52,923 nt of DNA from Neocallimastix lanati (nom. inval.) (taxonomy: Eukaryota > Neocallimastigomycota > Neocallimastigomycetes > Neocallimastigales > Neocallimastigaceae). The notes beneath the pieces were generated by a model. The model ran no database searches and was not told the DNA's origin. It worked only from the letters and a program-made list of their open reading frames with translations. Position numbers and translations under genes: made by a program. How positions within the stretch are numbered: position 1 is the first letter of the stretch; each line of letters opens with the position of its first letter. Below, in pieces: positions 11,901 through 20,220 of this stretch. Location: the NCBI GenBank assembly GCA_016946835.1, contig JACVTC010000236.1, forward strand, positions 1 through 52,923, read 5' to 3'.

Positions 11901-12317
11901 ACCTTCCGAGTAATCATCATTCTTAGTTGCCAACCTAATTCTGCCACGACTAATATCAATAGGTTCATATTCGGACGGAAGCTTATCTAAAAATTGTTGA
12001 GTAATTATACTTAAATTACTACATGAATCAATTAAAGCCTTCCCCGAAACACCTTCAACTGTAACATCAACCATGGCAATATCCTCTTCACATGGTTCGT
12101 TACCTTTACTTTTATAAGTGTGGTCTATGTTATTAACGACCACAGTCGTGGCTGACACATTATCCAACACCCCAGAGATATTAGATTGGTCCCTATCCAA
12201 TTTAATACCCTGTGACACCTTATATCTTAATTTTGGAGCAGCATCCAATAACTGTCCAAAAGTAATATTGCAATGGGCAGAATTTAAATCTTTAAGAATA
12301 TCATATTCTTCTTCCCC
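8952..12317 (-). CDS. Element A pol: protease, RT, RNase H, integrase
   Basis: Ty3/gypsy polyprotein with no internal stop from just after the UAG at 12,318-12,320. Counting from a TTG at 12,248: protease near residue 74 (ALIDSCSNLSIIT; DSC in place of the usual D[ST]G); RT with its active site FIDD near residue 425 (Phe instead of the usual Tyr); RNase H TDASYEG near 574; integrase zinc finger from about 763, ending CDKCQ; integrase catalytic Asp (GLDIIGP, about 826), Asp (TTDNG, about 884) and Glu (HPESNGLTEN, about 916); C-terminal beta-rich tail, no chromodomain seen. No ATG begins the frame. It continues upstream without interruption into ORF2 apart from the single UAG, so it is expected to be made as a fusion. 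Confidence 0.93.
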   Translation of the reverse strand, partial: GEEEYDILKDLNSAHCNITFGQLLDAAPKLRYKVSQGIKLDRDQSNISGVLDNVSATTVVVNNIDHTYKSKGNEPCEEDIAMVDVTVEGVSGKALIDSCSNLSIITQQFLDKLPSEYEPIDISRGRIRLATKNDDYSEGYIIRVPVKINNLVLMVNCRIVEKEDPFYDILINLKTQIDYNLFIHPILYSLCQITPEGVIDVIAPINNDYEDEEKLLCMIKALDEDSKKNDLKKIEGLSPKQYIHHEIFLNTLNEKYKDEIIKILEENLEIVATSSEELTPSDLPPHKINLIPGAKPVKQRCYRLVKFKSDILKEELIKLINKKLIEPSCSEWSSPIVLVPKKNGKWRLCIDYRKVNDLTVKDSYSLPYIDEIFDSLDGAQIFTTMDLYSGYHQILMDEESVEITTFTTKFGNYQFKVMPFGLTGAPATFQREMNRILFPFIGKFVFNFIDDILIYSKSIEEHISHIRQVLEVFRQHKLKINIEKCAFMQTEVEVLGHKASVKGLSPQDSKIKAIKEWVAPVDVHELRSFLGAVGYYRNFIDKYAQISAPLCKLLRKNVKYKWNNEHQQSFDLLKEKLINAPILKYPSFNQRFIIRTDASYEGIGGVLLQEDLETKKEHPVHYISRSLSKAEKNYGITDLEGAALIYCITKLKSYILGNPNKTVVITDHKPLISFFKNKEPNNARQARWCLTVSTLGVEIQYQMGKKNVLADALSRMKKRDDSVVLATKLTSKEEEELLSKTIKDFINEKFVTIDGEDYFVDGNDYRKLITDQTERVKLILEAHKIGHEGYYKTYQRLRKSFYWNNMVMDIKRVVQSCDKCQLNRSQPYPEPTENIPTKVEGPFIHLGLDIIGPLIKTKNNNQYIMVVVDYFTKWVEAEPTENITSQDVIKFLINVFARHGVPQVITTDNGVQFTSDMTKIFLDLYDVYVKFISTYHPESNGLTENRNKEIGKLLRLLGSKNKDWDEVLPSALWALRTTKNKVTKHSSFELVYGREDQQPFDIAARPTKDINKSSDEVLLEKFINHYRWTLEAAENVKNANKYWAARREEKNSLNEGKRIREGDLVLVRNFSRTKLEPYFVGPLKVIKKQFNTVTLADPNSGIQMNRNVHLKNIVKYNSASM

Positions 12318-12320
12318 CTA
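12318..12320 (-). promoter_or_regulatory. Candidate UAG readthrough site between ORF2 and pol
   Basis: ORF2 ends CAA-UAG-GGG and the same frame is then open for the whole of pol. Seven bases after the stop a small hairpin can form (AAGAAT-ATGAT-ATTCTT). Stop-codon suppression at gag-pol UAG is established for gammaretroviruses, where a G follows the stop. Against this, gypsy-1 has sense codons at the homologous place, so the UAG could be a plain nonsense mutation. Confidence 0.45.
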
Positions 12321-13001
12321 TTGCATCTTAATTTTCCTATATACCCTAGAACTTTTAGTTTCTTTTTGAGTATCTTTATCTTTACTATTTAACACCCTAG
12401 TTAAATCAATTACTTTATTATTCTCCTTCACAATACTTTTATTATTATCATTATTTTCTTTCATTAAATTTTTATTCTTTCTTTTATCATTATTTACATT
12501 ATTTACAATAACTTCATCATTCACTAATGAATTATTATTAATATTATCATTACTATTATCATTACTATGATTATTACTATAATTAGTATTACTATTACTA
12601 GCTCTTTCATTATCACGAATTTGTCTTTCAATCTCTTTTTCTTTTTCAATTCGTGGTTGAGCTAGAATAGATGATTTAATTTGTTTAACAATTTTATTAC
12701 TTATATTATTTTCTTTTATTTCTCGTTCTTTCTGTTTCCGTAATACAGGAGTTATTATAGGATTAGGATTCTCCTTCAACGACTTATGAATCCTTTTCTC
12801 CGCACTACCTTCATCATTATTAACATCATAAATTTTACGTTTAGATGCTCCTACTAAATAATCAACTTTCTTTTTATTAACCACCCTTTTATTAGCAGGA
12901 GTTTCTTCAATATTAGAAAGACGAGAATTTTTAATTTCTTTTTGATATTTAAGTGAAGCTGCTTTATTAAGTATGGGAGAGCTTCTTATCCCATTACTCA
13001 A
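12318..13001 (-). CDS. Element A ORF2: Asn/Lys-rich extra ORF between gag and pol
   Basis: A 227-codon frame with no recognisable domain. It has a basic first half and a long Asn/Ser/Asp-rich second half (about residues 135-200). It has no ATG at its head: the frame opens at TTG inside the last gag codons, in the -1 frame relative to gag. The slippery heptamer TTTAAAT (13007-13001) lies exactly where gag would slip into it. It ends with CAA UAG GGG, in the same frame as pol. It may be a Gag C-terminal extension, a linker, or a spacer released by protease. I do not recognise a family. Confidence 0.75.
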   Translation of the reverse strand: MSNGIRSSPILNKAASLKYQKEIKNSRLSNIEETPANKRVVNKKKVDYLVGASKRKIYDVNNDEGSAEKRIHKSLKENPNPIITPVLRKQKEREIKENNISNKIVKQIKSSILAQPRIEKEKEIERQIRDNERASNSNTNYSNNHSNDNSNDNINNNSLVNDEVIVNNVNNDKRKNKNLMKENNDNNKSIVKENNKVIDLTRVLNSKDKDTQKETKSSRVYRKIKMQ

Positions 13002-13007
13002 TTTAAA
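12955..13007 (-). promoter_or_regulatory. -1 ribosomal frameshift signal at the gag end
   Basis: On the minus strand the slippery heptamer T-TTA-AAT (13007-13001) is in the gag frame and is followed at once by the gag stop UGA. After a 6-base spacer (13000-12995), stem 1 ATGGGA (12994-12989) pairs with TCCCAT (12978-12973). The loop sequence GAAGCT (12985-12980) pairs with AGCTTC (12960-12955), giving an H-type pseudoknot with a 3-base loop 1 and a 12-base loop 2. A -1 slip enters ORF2 exactly. All elements of the classical X-XXY-YYZ architecture are present at normal spacing. Confidence 0.8.
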
Positions 13008-13681
13008 CGTTTATTGTTTCTAATTTCCTTCCTATTTTTCTCAACAATTGCTCTCAACTTTGGGCAATTGTTTTGATAATGACCTGGTTCTTTACAGAAA
13101 TAACAAGCCTTTATTGTTAAACTTCTCATTTTTCTTGTTAATTCCTCTATGTCATTATCTTCTTTAGGTTTAATATTAACTTTTTGTTCTAATTTATTTT
13201 TAATAGGAGAATGAAAATTAACTCTATTATTAAAAGAAGATATATTTGCAGAAGGTGAAGGGGTAGAAGGATGTCTTCTTTGATTACTACCCATATAATT
13301 TAACCTATCTGCTTTTTCAGCAATTTTAAAGGCTTTTGACAGAGAAATGTTATCAAATAAGGTTAGACGTTTCCAGGCTTCAACATTGTTTTCAATGGAG
13401 TCTGTGTAATCTAAAACACTTATCTGACTTCTTTTCTTTTTATTTAATTTTAAATATAAAGTTTTATACTTAATATTAAAATCTTTGATTCTTTCATTTC
13501 TCTTAATTCTAAGAGCACGTAGCTCTCTTAATAAATTATTTTGATCCTCCCTAATGCCATAAAATTCTTCTATAGCTTTTACAATTCTGTTAAGGGAAGG
13601 ATAAACCTTATTCTTTTTATCAATTTCTTTATCTTCTTCATTATCATCATCCTCATCTTCATCATCAATATCCTTATAATT

Positions 13682-13721
<40 letters not shown>

Positions 13722-13966
13722 CTATCATCATCTTTATTATTATAATCCATTAATTCTTGGATGACTTTCCTGGTTTCACCAATTGAGGTTAAAACACAGG
13801 CATAAAATATAATCTTGGAGTCTTCAACATGTTCAAGCTTTATCCAAAGCTCTAAATCAGACTTCCAAGTTTTATCATCTAAATTTTCTTTGGATATTTT
13901 TTCAATATCCTTAAGTTCCTTTTTTAAATCTTTAAAATTAATTGTACTCATTTTAAAAAAAAACAC
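12998..13966 (-). CDS. Element A gag
   Basis: A 322-codon Gag. The ATG nearest the start in good context is a few codons in (MSTINFKDLKKEL). An acidic block follows, with a near-pure Asp run at about residues 77-95 encoded by an (ATC)n tract on the plus strand at about 13,680-13,725. A helical capsid-like region comes next (LNRIVKAIEEFYG...). Near the C-terminus is one CCHC zinc knuckle, CYFCKEPGHYQNNC, of the C-x2-C-x4-H-x4-C type. The stop UGA lies directly behind the frameshift heptamer. The Asp tract is probably a microsatellite expansion within the gene. Function: RNA packaging and particle assembly. Confidence 0.88.
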
Positions 13967-14079
13967 ACTTTTAAAAAAAAATAAAATAAAAAAAATTGTT
14001 TTATTAATTATTTAATTGCTATACTTTTATTTATTTATTTATTTATTTACAATTAAAATTATATATTTAAGTAATTTAT

Positions 14080-14329
14080 ATCTCTAGTGAGACGTTTCCG
14101 GCTAGTGTATATTTAATTTTGCTATATACACCCGTACTCCCCCTCCTGGACACTAGAATAAATATAAATTAATAAACTAGTTGGAGTGTTCACTATTCTT
14201 TCAAGCTAATAACCCCTTTCGTTTATCTTTACTTAAATAAAAAAAATATATACAATTATTTACAAAAAAAAAATTTATTAATATAGCAATTAAAAATATT
14301 TAAAAACACAAAAATTAATATTATTTTTT

Positions 14330-14367
<38 letters not shown>

Positions 14368-14825
14368 TTATTTGTTATCGGTTATTATTACAATATTTAC
14401 AATTACAATTACAATTACAATTATTAAGTTTATATAATTACAACTTAAAAAAAAAAACAAATAAACTTAATTGAAAACAAGGTAAATTAACAAACCTAAT
14501 ACAACTTGAAAAACCGCTATCTATTACAACTGCCGACCACGCAGAGGGACCTTAGTATTTCGGTATACTAAGTGAATTTGCCTGAGTCAAGTGGAGGAGC
14601 ACCCAAACCGTGTTGAACGTATAATGGGTGATCTATAGGGTAATTTCTGCTTCCCAACAGTATTTACCGCTATATCTAATCGGGGTTCGATTAGTTCGTA
14701 ACCGGCCCCTCTCCAAACACCTGATTAAACCACTCGCAATTATAGAATTATCTATAACTACTTAGTACGCAGTAAACTCAGTTTAAAGTTTTATTTGGAG
14801 CCCGCGAAGACCAAATAAAACTGAT
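14080..14825 (-). promoter_or_regulatory. Structured, GC-richer leader of element A
   Basis: This lies between PBS and gag. Two islands (about 14,085-14,230 and 14,515-14,825) are much richer in G+C than the rest of the window and hold strong hairpins. CTTAGTAT/ATACTAAG pairs at 14551-14558 and 14565-14572. A perfect 12-bp stem AGTTTTATTTGG/CCAAATAAAACT pairs at 14787-14798 and 14811-14822, with a GC-rich 12-base loop. GTGTATAT/ATATACAC pairs near 14,104-14,130. They have no long ORF. Packaging, dimerisation or internal initiation roles are plausible; none is proven. Confidence 0.5.
14331..14365. repeat. Poly(T) tract in element A leader
   Basis: A near-uninterrupted run of about 35 T on the plus strand (A on the element's sense strand). 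Confidence 0.8.
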
Positions 14826-15063
14826 GTTAATTTTTATTACTACCACAACAACAACAATCACAACAACAACACCACCCACAACAACAACAACACAAAAACC
14901 GATAACAATAAAAAATTTGATGATGATGATTGTAAAAGTGTGAAAATTTTTTTTTTTTTTTTTTTTTAATATTTTTAATTTAGTTTAATTTAATTCTATT
15001 AAATTTAATTTAAAGAAAATTATTCTCATAATTCCAAAAAAAAAATAAGTTCTAGTAGTTCCA

Positions 15064-15366
15064 AATTCCTTCTTGGTCCTCTCCTTCTTGGTCTTCTCCT
15101 TCTTGGTCTTCTCCTTCTTGGTCTTCTCTTTCTTGGTCTTCTCCTTCTTGGTCTTCTCCTTCTTTGTCTTCTTCTTGGTCTTCTTCTTGGTTATCTTCTT
15201 GGTCTTCTTCTTGGTTATCTTCTTGGTTTTCTTCTTGGTTTTCTTCTTGGTCTTCTTTTTCTTGGTCTTCTTCTACTTGGTCTACTTCTTGGTCTTCTTC
15301 TACTTGGTCTTCTTCTTCTACTTTTTCTTCTTCTTCTTCTTCTTCTTCTTCTTCTTCTTCTTCTTC

Positions 15367-15398
<32 letters not shown>

Positions 15399-15424
15399 CT
15401 TCTTCTTCTTCTTCTTCTTCTTCC
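15064..15424 (-). repeat. Purine-rich minisatellite next to the PBS
   Basis: On the plus strand, repeats of a roughly 15-base unit (TTCTTGGTCTTCTCC and variants) run from about 15,073. They decay into TTCTTGGTC/TTCTTCTACTTGG units and then pure (TTC)n to 15,424. On the element's sense strand this is about 360 bases of GAA/AAG/ACC purine-rich RNA starting immediately 3' of the PBS. The open frames across it are products of the repeat, not genes. Confidence 0.85.
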
Positions 15425-15439
15425 CCGATATCTCCACCA
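15423..15439 (-). other. Primer binding site of element A
   Basis: On the minus strand TGGTGGAGATATCGGGG lies 4 bases inside the 5' LTR. It is complementary to a tRNA 3' end CCCCGATATCTCC-A-CCA. A PBS of 17 bases starting TGG at this position is standard. The primer would be a tRNA whose 5' acceptor strand begins GGAGATA; I cannot name the isoacceptor. Confidence 0.75.
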
Positions 15440-15443
15440 ATTT

Positions 15444-16440
15444 TGGTAGACTCGGGGTGATTCTTATTGATTTAAAATCAAGCAGGGGGGGACGGGTATT
15501 ACCCTGCTTTGATTTTAACAAAGAAAAATTTTTTTTATTAAAAAGTATTTATTATTTATTAATATAAGATTTTATTTTTTTTTTTTTTTGAAGTACACAT
15601 ATTTAATTTTTAAGAAATATTTACAATATTTATAATTTTTTATGAATTTAAGGTATAATTAGTTGTTTATAATTTAAGTAATTTTATAGAATTATTGAAT
15701 TAATTTTATATCAATAATTCATTTTTGTTTTAATTTTTATAAATATAATAATATAATATTCAAATATAATTTAATTAAAAATAATTATAAAATAAATATA
15801 TAGAAAATAGTTTTTACTATTTTCTTTGATATTTTTAAGTTAAATAAATTGTTTTTAAAGATTAATATAATAAATTTAATAATCTTTAATTATTTTAAAT
15901 AATACTTGTAATTATTTTTAAAAATAAAATAAAATTTTTATAATATTTAATTAATATTTAAATATAATAAGTAATAATTTTTAATAATAATTTTTAATAA
16001 TAAATTTAATTAATAATCTTAATAATTTTATAATAATATTTAATAGTTATAATAAATAAATTTTTATAATAATATTTAATAATTTTAATAATTTTATAAT
16101 ATTAATAATTTATAATAATTTTTAGAATAATATTTAATTAATAATTTTAATAATTTTATAATAATTTTTATAATAATATTTAATTAATAGTTTTAATAAT
16201 TTAGTATCTTAAAAGTATAATTTTAATATTTACAATTGTATTTTAATGTACATATATTTAATAATATAACAATAAAGTAATTAATTAAAATTTATTTACA
16301 TTATTTACAAGTTAAAATTAATTTATATTAAAATAAATTAAATTTTATTATTAAGTTTAGGTTATCAAGAATATAGGAAAGTACAATTTAGTAAAGAATT
16401 ATTAATAATAAAATAAAGGTTATTAATTCATTCTTTACCA
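15444..16440 (-). repeat. Element A 5' LTR
   Basis: A 997-bp LTR with the same ends as 7863-8928. The inverted repeat AAAATCAAGCAGGG (15474-15487) / CCCTGCTTTGATTTT (15502-15516) would form a long hairpin near the LTR end that adjoins the PBS. It lacks the extra AT-rich units of the 3' LTR. Confidence 0.9.
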
Positions 16441-16444
16441 TTCA

Positions 16445-17367
16445 TGTTGAGGTTCGGGACAGAATAATAATAAATATAGAAATAAACACTAAAATAAAAA
16501 AAAATTAAAAATTAAAATATATCTTTTTTTAAAATATTTTATTTATTTATTTAATAAAAATTATTCAATTAAAAACTAAAAATTAATTAATTTCTTTAAT
16601 AAGATTATATTTTTTTCTCAGATTATTTTTCTAAAATACAATTTTCTCATCTATTTATATTTTTTTTTTATCGTTAGAAATGGTCAAGCCATTTCTTTAG
16701 AATATTTTAGAGTTACATGTTTGAATTGTATTTAAATTATAAATTCATAATCTATTCTATTATAATAAATAATTATTACATATTATTAAATTCTAAACTA
16801 TTTATTATTAATTGTAGTGATAATATATTTTAAAAATAATTTTATTACTTTTACAGAACTATTAGTAATAGAGTATTATTTAATTTTATACTATTTTTAA
16901 ATAAAAGTATTTTAGATTATTATCTATTATTAATCTTATTATAAATAGGGTGTATTTTGGAAGGAAGTATTACTAATTTTAATGACAAGGATCATGGATT
17001 TAAGTAAAATATTTTTAAATCATTATTAATTATATTAATTTTTATTAATAATAAATAATTTGTATTAGTAATATTTGTAAAATAAAATTTTCTTTAATAA
17101 TAAAATATTGACAGAATAAATCATATTAATAAAACTAGATATTGATAATAATATTGATATTAATAATATAGTATTAATTTTAATAATAAAGTATTGATAT
17201 TGATAAAGAATTTATATTAATAATAATAAATTTAATATTAGTAATAATTTGGCAGTAATAGAACATAAGAAAGTTCTCCAAGTAAGGAAATAAATAATTT
17301 AATTTTAGTGGTTAAGTTATTTTTATGAAAAATAATAAAATTAACATTATTTGTTCATTCCTTAACA
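16445..17367. mobile_element. Solo LTR, family C, copy 2
   Basis: A 923-bp solo LTR from TGTTGAGGTTCGGG to TTCCTTAACA, with 6-bp near-inverted ends (TGTTGA/TTAACA). TSD TTCA at 16441-16444 and 17368-17371. It is the same family as 2418-3387 and carries GAAATGG-TCAAG-CCATTTC at 16677-16695. It abuts element A directly, sharing the TTCA. Confidence 0.85.
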
Positions 17368-17373
17368 TTCAGT

Positions 17374-18493
17374 TGATATGGGCACAGATCACACACAATA
17401 TTTTAAAAACACAATATTAAATACTATAAATAAATTTTTATTAGTTTAAAAGTATTTTATAAATTTTTATTTTATTTTATTGTCGTCCTTTTTCAAAAGA
17501 AAAAAAATTTCTTCCTTTTATAGTTTTTTTTACATGAACCTTGAATTGAACATTAACATATACATTTATTTATATTATTCTATTATGAATGTTATTTTAA
17601 TATTAATATATTTTAAAATTAACCTATTCTAAAGTATCTATTTTAAAATATAGTTGTATAATTATTAATGATTTATTTATATTTAAAATTTTAACTATCT
17701 ATTCTAATAATGTTTTAATTTATCAATTAATATATAATTTAATATTCTTGTAAATTATTAATATTATATTCTCATAAAGTTTATCATTGTAAAAAGAATA
17801 CAGAAAATAATAATCTATTTTAGAGAAAACAATAAAAATAATAGTTAGTATTGTCAATTGATTTAATTTTATACAGAATTAAATATTTCTGTATTTATTT
17901 TATTAAAAACAATTTATAGATAATTATTTTTATTATAAATAATTTTATTATAAATAATTTTTTTTTTTATTATAACTATTTTAATTTTAAATAATTTCAT
18001 TATTATAAACATTTTATATTTTTTTTTCTTTTTATCATTTTTATGTATGCTTATTTGAGGTAAATAAGCTAGTTCCGGATCACAGTTTGGTCCATTACAT
18101 CGAACTCCTAATTTATTTAAGGTAAATATTCTAATATTCCAAATAATACACAATAATTTATTATTATTAAAATATTTAATTTCTTTCTTAAATATTATTT
18201 TATTTAATTATCTCTTTATTTATTATAAAATTTTAATTCTCAATTTCTCTTGATCTCAATTTCCCTAAATTGAGATCTCACTAAATCTCGAAATTATATT
18301 TTTTTTTTTTTTTTATTTTTAGTTAAACTATTTAACCTCTATTTTTAAATTAAATTATTTCTAATTTCTATATATTTTAAAAATTTAATACATTAAAATT
18401 TTGTACAACTTTACACTATATTTATAATTATTAATATTTATTTTCCACTCTAAGGCTATATTAATTTTATGGATTTCAATCGGTTTTGTACCA
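17374..18493. mobile_element. Solo LTR, family B
   Basis: A 1,120-bp segment running from TGATATGGGCACAG to CGGTTTTGTACCA. It has the 4-bp duplication CAGT on both sides (17370-17373 and 18494-18497). The right part resembles the gypsy-1 LTR at 3392-3769 (shared GAGATCTCA palindromic region and GGTTTTGTACCA end). A 79-codon minus-strand frame at 17,914-18,153 is probably fortuitous. Confidence 0.75.
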
Positions 18494-18497
18494 CAGT

Positions 18498-20216
18498 TGG
18501 TAGACTCGGGGTGATTCTTATTGATTTAAAATCAAGCAGGGGGGGACGGGTATTACCCTGCTTTGATTTTAACAAAGAAAAAATTTTTTTTATTAAAAAG
18601 TATTTATTATTTATTAATATAAAATTTTATTTTTTTTTTTTTTTTTTGAAGTACACATATTTAATTTTTAAGAAATATTTACAATATTTATATTTTTTTA
18701 TGAATTTAAAGTATAATTAGTTGTTTATAATTTAAGTAATTTTATAGAATTATTAAATTAATTTTATATCAATAATTCATTTTTGTTTTAATTTTTATAA
18801 ATATAATAATATAATATTCAAATATAATTTAATTAAAAATAATTATAAAATAAATATATAGAAAATAGTTTTTACTATTTTCTTTGATATTTTTAAGTTA
18901 AATAAATTGTTTTTAAAGATTAATATAATAAATTTAATAATCTTTAATTATTTTAAATAATACTTGTAATTATTTTTAAAAATAAAATAAAATTTTTATA
19001 ATATTTAATTAATATTTAAATATAATAAGTAATAATTTTTAATAATAATTTTTAATAATAAATTTAATTAATAATCTTAATAATTTTATAATAATATTTA
19101 ATAGTTATAATAAATAAATTTTTATAATAATATTTAATAATTTTAATAATTTTATAATATTAATAGTTTATAATAATTTTTATAATAATATTTAATTAAT
19201 AATTTTAATAATTTTATAATAATTTTTATAATAATATTTAATTAATAATTTTAATAATTTAGTATCTTAAAAGTATAATTTTAATATTTACAATTGTATT
19301 TTAATATATACATATATTTAATAATATAACAATAAAGTAATTAATTAAAATTTATTTACATTATTTACAAGTTAAAATTAATTTATATCAAAATAAATTA
19401 AATTTACAATGAGGTTTAGGTTATGAAGAATATAGGAAAGTACAATTTAGTAAAGAATTATTGTTGAAATTATAACTGAATTGAAATCTCAATTTCAGTT
19501 ATTTACATTTCAATAATTAAAAATATTATTTATTTAATTATAAATAATATATATATTTAAATAATTAATAATTAATATAAATTCTTGTTTAATATTTAAA
19601 GGGTTATCTTAGGCCTAATAATCCTGAGAATATTAATAAATAAGGTTTATATTAATAATTAATTTCAATGATACATTTGACGTCACGTGTATTTTATTTA
19701 TATTATGTTTTTATATATGTTTACAACATATCTATATTAAATTCAATTATTCAAATTAATTATATAATTAAATTTATCCTTATATTTTATTATTATTTAT
19801 ATTATTATTATCTTATAATTAAATATTATTATTATGTAACTTACAAAGTATAAAAGAAAGATGTAAAAATCTATCTTTTATGTTCTTTGTAAGGTTATTG
19901 TAAAATTACCTTAATAGTAATATATTATAGATATTTTATTATTAAATAAAATCAATAAATTTAAAATCAAATTAATTTGATAATTCTAATTATCAAAGTT
20001 TATTATAAATAAATTTTTATTAAACTAAACATTTAAATATTTATTATTATTATTATATATCTATATAGTATATTACTATATAGACATATCGACTTAGTGA
20101 ATATTTTTATTAAAACATATTATTTTATTTAAATTTAAATTATAAATTATATCAAAATCTTAACAATTATTAATAATAAAATAATAAAATAAAGGTTATT
20201 AATTCATTCTTTACCA
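18498..20216 (-). mobile_element. LTR-A solo copy, interrupted by a nested LTR
   Basis: A full-length LTR of element A's family from TGGTAGACTCGGGG to TTCTTTACCA, split by the 704-bp insertion at 19462-20165. It is in the same orientation as element A and closest to its 5' LTR. The flanks CAGT and GAAA do not match. It may have formed by recombination between different copies, or its own TSD may have been lost. Confidence 0.85.
19462..20165. mobile_element. Nested solo LTR, family F
   Basis: A TGTTGAAATT..TCTTAACA insertion of 704 bp inside an LTR-A copy, with 5-bp duplication ATTAT at 19457-19461 and 20166-20170. Removing it restores the LTR-A sequence. It holds a TATAAAAG box near 19,850. 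The 5-bp TSD and TGTT/AACA ends suggest a Ty1/copia-type element. Confidence 0.85.
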
Positions 20217-20220
20217 GAAA

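Larger units (their letters stand above)
7859..16444 (-). mobile_element. Element A: near-complete Ty3/gypsy LTR retrotransposon
   Basis: Minus-strand element from 7863 to 16440. It is flanked by the 4-bp target duplication TTCA (7859-7862, 16441-16444). Its LTRs have TGGTA..TACCA ends. Order on its own strand: 5' LTR (16440-15444), PBS (15439-15423), a purine-rich minisatellite and structured leader, gag (13966-12998), ORF2 (13001-12318), pol (to 8952), PPT (8941-8929), 3' LTR (8928-7863). All three ORFs are open end to end, but the two LTRs differ by about 70 bp of indels. The right LTR looks closer to the solo copy at 18,498 than to the left LTR, so the element may be a recombinant rather than a single recent insertion. 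Confidence 0.92.

Noticed and set aside
13541-13753. 70-codon Ile-rich plus-strand frame resembling a membrane segment
   Set aside because: Antisense of the Asp-coding tract of element A gag.
15073-15567. 164-codon Phe/Leu-rich and 98-codon Ser-rich plus-strand frames
   Set aside because: They are translations of the TTC-rich minisatellite running into the LTR, antisense to element A; no start context and no domain.
17914-18153. 79-codon minus-strand frame with NKLGVRCNGPNCDPELAYL
   Set aside because: Lies wholly within solo LTR-B, begins and ends in low-complexity DNA and matches no family I know; kept as part of the LTR.
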